Positions 58,551 to 64,000 of a stretch of 64,000 nucleotides of DNA are shown piece by piece (the stretch's first letter is position 1; each line of letters begins with the position of its first letter). The notes under the pieces were generated by a model. That model was not told the origin of the DNA, made no database searches, and worked only from the letters and a program-made list of their open reading frames with translations. The stretch covers positions 186,001 through 250,000 of the forward strand of contig JAPFBL010000167.1 in NCBI GenBank assembly GCA_026182355.1. The letters are read 5' to 3'. The stretch comes from Hermatobates lingyangjiaoensis (Eukaryota; Arthropoda; Insecta; Hemiptera; Hermatobatidae). The position numbers and the translations under genes were made by a program.

Positions 58551-58923
58551 CCGTTATTGTGGACTTATCAATGTAAGTTAGTAGTGGTACTTACAAGCCA
58601 TTGATAAGGTAAACTTATACTTATGAGCAAATATTATTAGATTTATACTAATAGGTTATTGATATGATATATTTATTATACTCATGAGGTAATAATGGTA
58701 GTTATTATACTTATAAGCCAATTGGTATCTATTATACTTATAAGCAATGACGTGGTAGACCTATAATAAGCTTTAATGTGGTAGAATAATTTACTTTTGA
58801 GCAAACAGTGGTAATTACTATACTTATGAGCGATTGATGTAGACCTGCTGCCCTTATCATTCAATAGTTTTTAAAATTATGTGTAAAATACGAGAAAGTA
58901 ACAGTTAGAAAAGCATGCCTTCG

Positions 58924-58957
58924 CCTCCTGATGACGACGATGGTCGAAATATAGAAG
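58924..58957 (+). ncRNA. Hammerhead-like module, compact
   Basis: Core CUGAUGA, extra C, stem II GAC/GUC with GAUG loop, GAA, AUAU, A. Stem I CCUC/GAAG has one mispair. Same layout as 25045-25077 with a different stem I. Confidence 0.6.
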
Positions 58958-59660
58958 TCTCTGTGCTATCGTATTTTTAATTGGTTTCTAATTAATTACA
59001 AAACTTATATGACCATTTTTTTAAGTAGATAGAGTTTTAGTACTTTATTTTTAACTTGCAAATTCGTTTTAAAGTAAATATTTGGTTAAATTGTTGCAAA
59101 AAGTAATAAAATTTTCAATTTAGTAATGGTTTATGCAAAAAACGCGTTTAGAATAAGTAATATTCTTTTTTCGCAATTACAATCTTTGTCTTCATTTATT
59201 TCTATTTTATGTGTGGTCTAAACAAAAACACTATGTGTTCAAAGCATTAGAAATAATATATTTCTATATTATATTAGAATATTTCTATATAATTCGTACG
59301 TGAGCACTTTTATTTTCCCTCAAGATGTAGTTCATTTGTTATTATATATGAACCAACTAGGAGAAATAATTTAAAAAATTAGAAATATATAAAGGATTTT
59401 ATTTTGTTTAAAAGGAACAGTCAATGAAATACCTTCAGAAATCATTCCAATAACAAAGGTTTTGTTCGAAGAAGTACAGCATTTCTTTGGGGCTGGATTT
59501 GTAATATGAGTAAATATTATATATCAACCGGTTTTGTAATTTTCCAAAAAAAATTTAAATCTAAGAAAAATAATAGCCGAAATTTTTCGTTAAATAATTC
59601 AATGCTCAGCTTATTAAAGTGAATTCATTATTTAAAAAAAAGACGAAGAAAATATTACCA
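58958..59660. other. AT-rich, nothing recognised
   Basis: No structure beyond short A/T runs is seen. Confidence 0.4.
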
Positions 59661-59664
59661 TTAA

Positions 59665-60160
59665 TTCTCCAACGAACAAGGCGTGTATCCAGATTGTTCA
59701 AAATAAGTGTGCCCGCCTTATAGCCAGGGCTCGCTCCTTGGTACGCCCGTAATGTTGATATTCACCATGATTCGAAAATGGAATCCATAGATAGTTACAT
59801 CACTCGACTTACTACCAATGAAGACAACAAACTATCTACTCATCCAAACCTCCTTGTACAAACTCTAAATCCTGCCACCAACCTTCCTCAACCTCACTGA
59901 ACAATTACTTCATCCACTGACTATCTGACTACGTTTCCAACTGATGACCAAAAACATTGAAAACCATGACCTCAACAAGACCACATGACCGCGAATACGA
60001 CATCATTACTGTACGGACGAACTTCATATCTGACATGAATTACTGACATTCCAAGTTATAGTAGCACAGTAATCAAGCAGTAGAAGGCCTCTGGTCTGGA
60101 ACTGCTAGTTACGACGTGCACTATAGAGCGCGGATATATTCGTTGGTCGTTGGTCATTAA
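59665..60160 (+). mobile_element. Jockey-like LINE, 3' end
   Basis: A frameshifted reading shows IQNKCARLIARARSL, then a DIHHDSK-like and ITRLTTN stretch and THPNLL, the usual C-terminal tail of Jockey-group ORF2 proteins after the reverse transcriptase. The 3' untranslated part matches the inverted copy at 10519-10800 and ends CGTTGGTCGTTGG. It is 5'-truncated. Confidence 0.8.
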
Positions 60161-61390
60161 TTCTTCAATAAATTTATTTAAGCAACAAAATACTCGAGTC
60201 ACTTATGCGGTCATCCATCCAATCAAACTTAAGTAACTTGCATAAATTTCATTATAGAAATATTACTAAAACATGTGTAGTAGAATGTAATTTTATTTCA
60301 AATTTTTAAATTCACATTTTCTTAACATCTTGATTTCTTTTCATATATCACAATCAAAAACACTTAACAAAATTTTATCACTATTATACCACTGTTACCA
60401 ACATAAGGAAAAACAACGCAACAAACTGTAAAGTTGTTACAGGAGTTATCATAGATAAAGATTGTCAAAGCAACGTCAGGTTAACACTACTGTTAGATAT
60501 CCCATTCGTACTTATTTACTTAATCGAATTAATCCTGTTTCTATAAAGAAATAGAAAAATTAATGAATTGAACAAATCCATCTTTTCATTTAGTTCTTCA
60601 ATGATTTAAGAACTACAAAACTTAATGTATAGAGTTTGTGAAATTAAACAGAATCAAGCTAGTGAATCCAAGTTCGTAATTATCAGATGCAGCGATTATG
60701 TTTCTTTTATACCATATAATTCATGTACTGATCATATTTTGTTATTATATTTTGAACTGCGTCAACAAATATAAAGATTAGAGAACATAATACACAAGGG
60801 AATATGAGTGTCTGTCATTTACAAATAATAAGCCTCATGTTCTCTTGATGAAAGAGAAAAATCTTTGTAAAATGAAGACCAACAACTCTTCAGTAACAAA
60901 CACATTTGATTAAGGCATCTTTTTATCACGACCCCTTCACGGCCTCTCATATTCTACTCCTACCTAATAAAATAAGTTTTTCAATCTCATTTATCAAAAA
61001 TTCCGGGACCTATAGATCATATCAGCGAAGTTGCAGAGCCATATTTACTTCGTTATTTTACGCGTATTTTTACCATTATAAAGTCTCTCTGAACAGTTTG
61101 ACAGCTTGCTTTTGAAAAATAATAACAGTGCTCATGCGTGAAGCTATATAAGGGTTATATTCCTGTGAATAGTGGCAGTGTAAAGAAAACATATATATAA
61201 CAATAACACATTATATTAAAATGACAATACATAGTAATATTGATATAGCTTCTGGACCACTGAATTATAAAGTTCAAAGAAGGAGTTGCTTGAGGATTTA
61301 AGTCTAAAGAAAATTAAACTCTTCTAAGTATCTGTTATGATGGTGGTAGATAAAAGCATGGACTGTGTAAATAGGGTTTTTCCTCAAAAA
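60161..61390. other. AT-rich, nothing recognised
   Basis: Only a 35-bp segment at 61198-61232 (AACAATAACACATTATATTA) that recurs at 61603-61637, showing a local duplication. Confidence 0.4.
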
Positions 61391-61393
61391 CAA

Positions 61394-62005
61394 GCCTTGA
61401 AAATGCTAAACAATTTTTGGCGAAACATTGGCGTATAAACAGATGACGTTTAAACATCATTATGCAATGGTATCATGACGTTTAATGAATAAATGATCAA
61501 AGTTTTAATGTCAGACAAACGACTTTTCAGATAATGAAGCTATTTGATGAAACATTTTGGCAGCTTCATCAGAAGGCGTCAGTCTGATTGACTAACTTTT
61601 GCAATAACAATAACACATTATATTAAAATGACAATACAAAGGAACTTTACTTGACTCATATGTAACAGCAGAAAAATTGATAACACTGCAGCAATAATGA
61701 CATTATGCACGTTTAATGATGACGTTTAAACATCATTATGCAATGGTATCATGACGTTTAATGAATAGATGATCAAAGTTTTAATGTCAGACAAACGACT
61801 TTTCTGATAATGAAGCTATTTGATGAAACACTTTGGCAGCTTCATCAGAAGATGTTATTCTGATTGACCAACTTTTGTAAGAAAATAATATACTAATGTA
61901 AAGTTGATATTTTTCCTTCTTTGTTACCTTTTGGTTATATAAGGGGCTATAATATAATCGATTAAAATTGCAAAAGTGCACCGAACATGTCACAATTATT
62001 CCAGT
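61394..62005 (+). repeat. Duplicated variant-B repeat
   Basis: Two partial copies (61394-61600 and 61640-62005) of the 58088 repeat. The first keeps the module (UUGAAAAU, hairpin GCUA/UGGC, GAAACAUUGGCG) but lacks the middle; the second lacks the module. Confidence 0.75.
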
Positions 62006-62009
62006 TTTT

Positions 62010-63340
62010 TGCTGTTATTTATCATTTTTTTTAATTATCTGTGCCACCCCCCCCCCCTCTCTCCACTGCATAATTGAAGAATAATTATGCATGTGTAAAT
62101 TTCCAAACAAATATTTGTTTTTAGGTAAATAAAAACTGTAAAATGATATCATTTCATTACATTTACTATAGCATATAAAAGAAATCTTTTTAAAAAAACA
62201 CAATATATTTCTTTATTAACACTTGACAAAGTTGAAATACATAAATTGTAAACAAATCAACTTTGAATATAACATAGTAAATAATTGAAGTTTAAAATTT
62301 TAAAACATTGTAACACTATAATAAACTGACTAGACTATTGGGAATTATGTTTTAATATTGTTTGAATATATTCACACACCACCGTTTGATATATTTTTGG
62401 TTATGCTCAAATACTGTTTTTCCTCGTCGACCTTCCGCAATCCTCTGTGGACCCTTAGAGGTCCATGTGAACCTCGTTGAGAAGCACTGTTATATATGGT
62501 TGCGAGATATTCAGGATAGGCAAGTTTTTCTATTTCAAAATGTACTTTCTGTGGGTGCTGTGCAAATTATTCACTCACTGATTCGATGTAAACCCTCGAA
62601 TGAGCACTTTCGATGCAGTAAGTCCGCAGTGGGCGAACAACGATATAGCAACGTGCAACGGATTACAGTAGTACACCTCCAACCACTATGAATAAAGCAC
62701 TACTTTACATCCATATGAAACCCATCTATGGAAATCGCGGGTGACTAAAGCTATTTGCATTGAGTAAATTAACGTTCTATCAATCAGGAATGGGTTATTG
62801 GAAAATTTCATTCAATTCCTGCAATTTTGGTCCATAATGATACAGTGGTAAAGCTTAATATTGAGTCAGCCGACCGGAATCTCTGGTATGACAATGGATG
62901 ACGTGTCCAGCATCACAACGATTCATATCTAACGATGTCGGCTTATTTAAAACAGTTTGGGAAATATTTCACACACTCTAGTTCTGAATGAAAAGTTATC
63001 TGAGTTCTTTCAGAAGGAAATAAGGCAGGTTCATCATTAACCATGAACTCATAATTATTCATTATCTCTTATGCATGATCTATTATAAAAACTTAGAGGT
63101 GATATTATAGAGTGAGGTCTCATTTTCGTTTCTTTTACAACTTAAGGCCAAGCTTTTCATATGTGTATATTAATAAAAAATAACTTTTCATTCCCTTTAG
63201 TTTTTTATTTAATATTAAGTGTTTAATATTGTATATTTATCGAACTACCTACCCTTATTTGTCTAATTTCTTTAAATTTATTTTTTAATTTCCTTCTACT
63301 CATTTTATTTAATGTTTGTTTACTTTTACTTCTTAATTAT
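62010..63340. other. Mostly unassigned; possible hAT end
   Basis: 62435-62490 (GTGGACCCTTAGAGGTCCAT, GTTGAGAAGCACTG) resembles the end region of a hAT-type element, without a visible partner end. A C run lies at 62047. No gene is recognised. Confidence 0.35.
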
Positions 63341-63767
63341 GTATATATATATATATTTCGGGAGCAGACCTTCGTTTATGCATGTCTTGTTAAATTCTAT
63401 GCCTATTTTTAATTTCACCACTTTTCTACTGGGTTTCTCAATTTCTCTAATGCACTTTCTCCATGTTTGTGGTACAAGATAGATAAGTAGTCCAACATTT
63501 TTATTTTCATAGCCCGACATGTTTCGGTCCTCACTGAATATTATGAATGTTTTCGAATTATGTTTAGTTATGTATGGTTAGTTATGATTTTGTTCAACTA
63601 TATTCCTTGAAAATGATCAGTGAGGACCGAAACATGTCGGGCTATGAAAATAAAAATGTTGGACAACTTATCCGTCTTGTACCACAAACATGGAGAAAGT
63701 GCATTAGAGAAATTGAGAAACCCAGTAGAAAAGTGGTGAAATTAAAAACAAGCATATAATTTAACAA

Positions 63768-63775
<8 letters not shown>
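63341..63775. mobile_element. Two Penelope-like 5' fragments, head-to-head
   Basis: Minus strand from 63537 and plus strand from 63610 each carry a worn variant-B module (ACCGAAACATGTCGGG) and then the same reading frame with SGYENKNVG, LVPQTWRKCIREIEKPSRK and KLKIGIEF/KLKTSI. On the minus side it continues to NKTCINEGLLPK. The KLK-I-F-TC-LLPKYTNI pattern is like the N-terminus of Penelope-like proteins, so it links the modules to this class. No reverse transcriptase or GIY-YIG domain is present. Confidence 0.65.

Positions 63776-63832
<57 letters not shown>
63773..63832. repeat. (TA)n microsatellite
   Basis: About thirty TA dinucleotides without interruption. Confidence 0.95.
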
Positions 63833-63835
<3 letters not shown>

Positions 63836-63842
63836 TATACTT

Positions 63843-63905
63843 TGGGAGCAGACCTTCTTTTAAACATACCTCATTAAAAGTAGCATTCGAAACCTTGAAA
63901 AGGTA
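63843..63905 (-). pseudogene. Penelope-like ORF, N-terminal fragment
   Basis: Minus-strand reading KVSNATFNEVCLKEGLLPKY is homologous to, but clearly diverged from, the NKTCINEGLLPK fragment at 63.36 kb, so at least two lineages are present. It is cut off by the TA repeat. Confidence 0.55.
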
Positions 63906-63961
63906 TGTAAGAAACATACTAAACTTAATGTTGGCAAGATATTTAATGAGGTATATATATA

Positions 63962-64000
63962 TAATTAAACCAAAATATGAAATGAGAAAAAAGACTACGA
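63962..64000 (-). repeat. Start of another AGATCTT-family terminal repeat
   Basis: AAACCAAAATATGAAATGAG and GAAAAAAGACTA match the inverted arm seen at 17.59 and 25.65 kb. It runs off the window. Confidence 0.6.

Larger units (their letters stand above)
57340..58860. repeat. Degenerate minisatellite around ACTTATAAGCCA
   Basis: Irregular 40-55 base units share TTATACTTATAAGCCA, TGATAGACTTAT and TACTCATGAG. Two ribozyme-family elements (57541-57700 and 58088-58550) are inserted, since the array resumes beyond each. Confidence 0.8.

Noticed and set aside
62435..62490. Complete hAT element
   Set aside because: Only one end-like segment was found; no opposite end or 8-bp duplication could be identified.

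Overview
This is nuclear DNA of an animal, most likely an arthropod. It is very AT-rich. The few coding exons are short, lie kilobases apart and have GT-AG borders. The mobile elements (Penelope-like, Jockey-like and I/R1-like LINEs, piggyBac, hAT, a tRNA-derived SINE) and the CCTAA-rich retroposon tails fit an arthropod with TTAGG telomeres. The species cannot be named from this window.

Two protein genes are recognisable. From 813 to 13913 on the plus strand is an unprocessed, decayed copy of cytosolic cysteinyl-tRNA synthetase (CARS1). Eight exon remnants keep splice sites and matching phases, but there are two in-frame stops and several frameshifts, and the exons carrying the KMSKS loop are missing. 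From 53651 down to 33877 on the minus strand are three intact, phase-compatible exons of Nemo-like kinase (NLK) that cover the end of the kinase domain and most of the C-terminal tail. Its earlier exons lie beyond 64 kb, and its last exon was not found.

The rest is mobile and repetitive DNA. The most unusual content is a set of about twenty small RNA-like modules with hammerhead-ribozyme layout: a CUGANGA core, a hairpin, then GAAA. The stem sequences differ between copies but pairing is kept, and the bases after GAA form a short self-complementary stem III. These modules sit in Penelope-like terminal repeats, often as head-to-head palindromes (15.6, 29.4, 38.5 kb) and once as a tandem array of 139-bp units (17.7-18.2 kb). 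A second, unrelated ribozyme candidate with an HDV-like nested double pseudoknot lies at 27258-27347, at the apparent 5' end of a non-LTR retrotransposon, with a decayed copy at 44.43 kb.

Region by region: 0-14 kb, CARS1 pseudogene with SINE, piggyBac, LINE and hAT insertions; 14-16 kb, AT-rich satellite interrupted by a LINE and a ribozyme palindrome; 17-30 kb, ribozyme arrays, foldback DNA and LINE pieces; 33-54 kb, NLK exons with introns holding a 63-bp minisatellite, SINEs and palindromes; 54-64 kb, minisatellites, a Jockey-like 3' end and Penelope-like fragments. One SINE inserted only 14 nt from an NLK splice donor, with its target duplication touching that donor.
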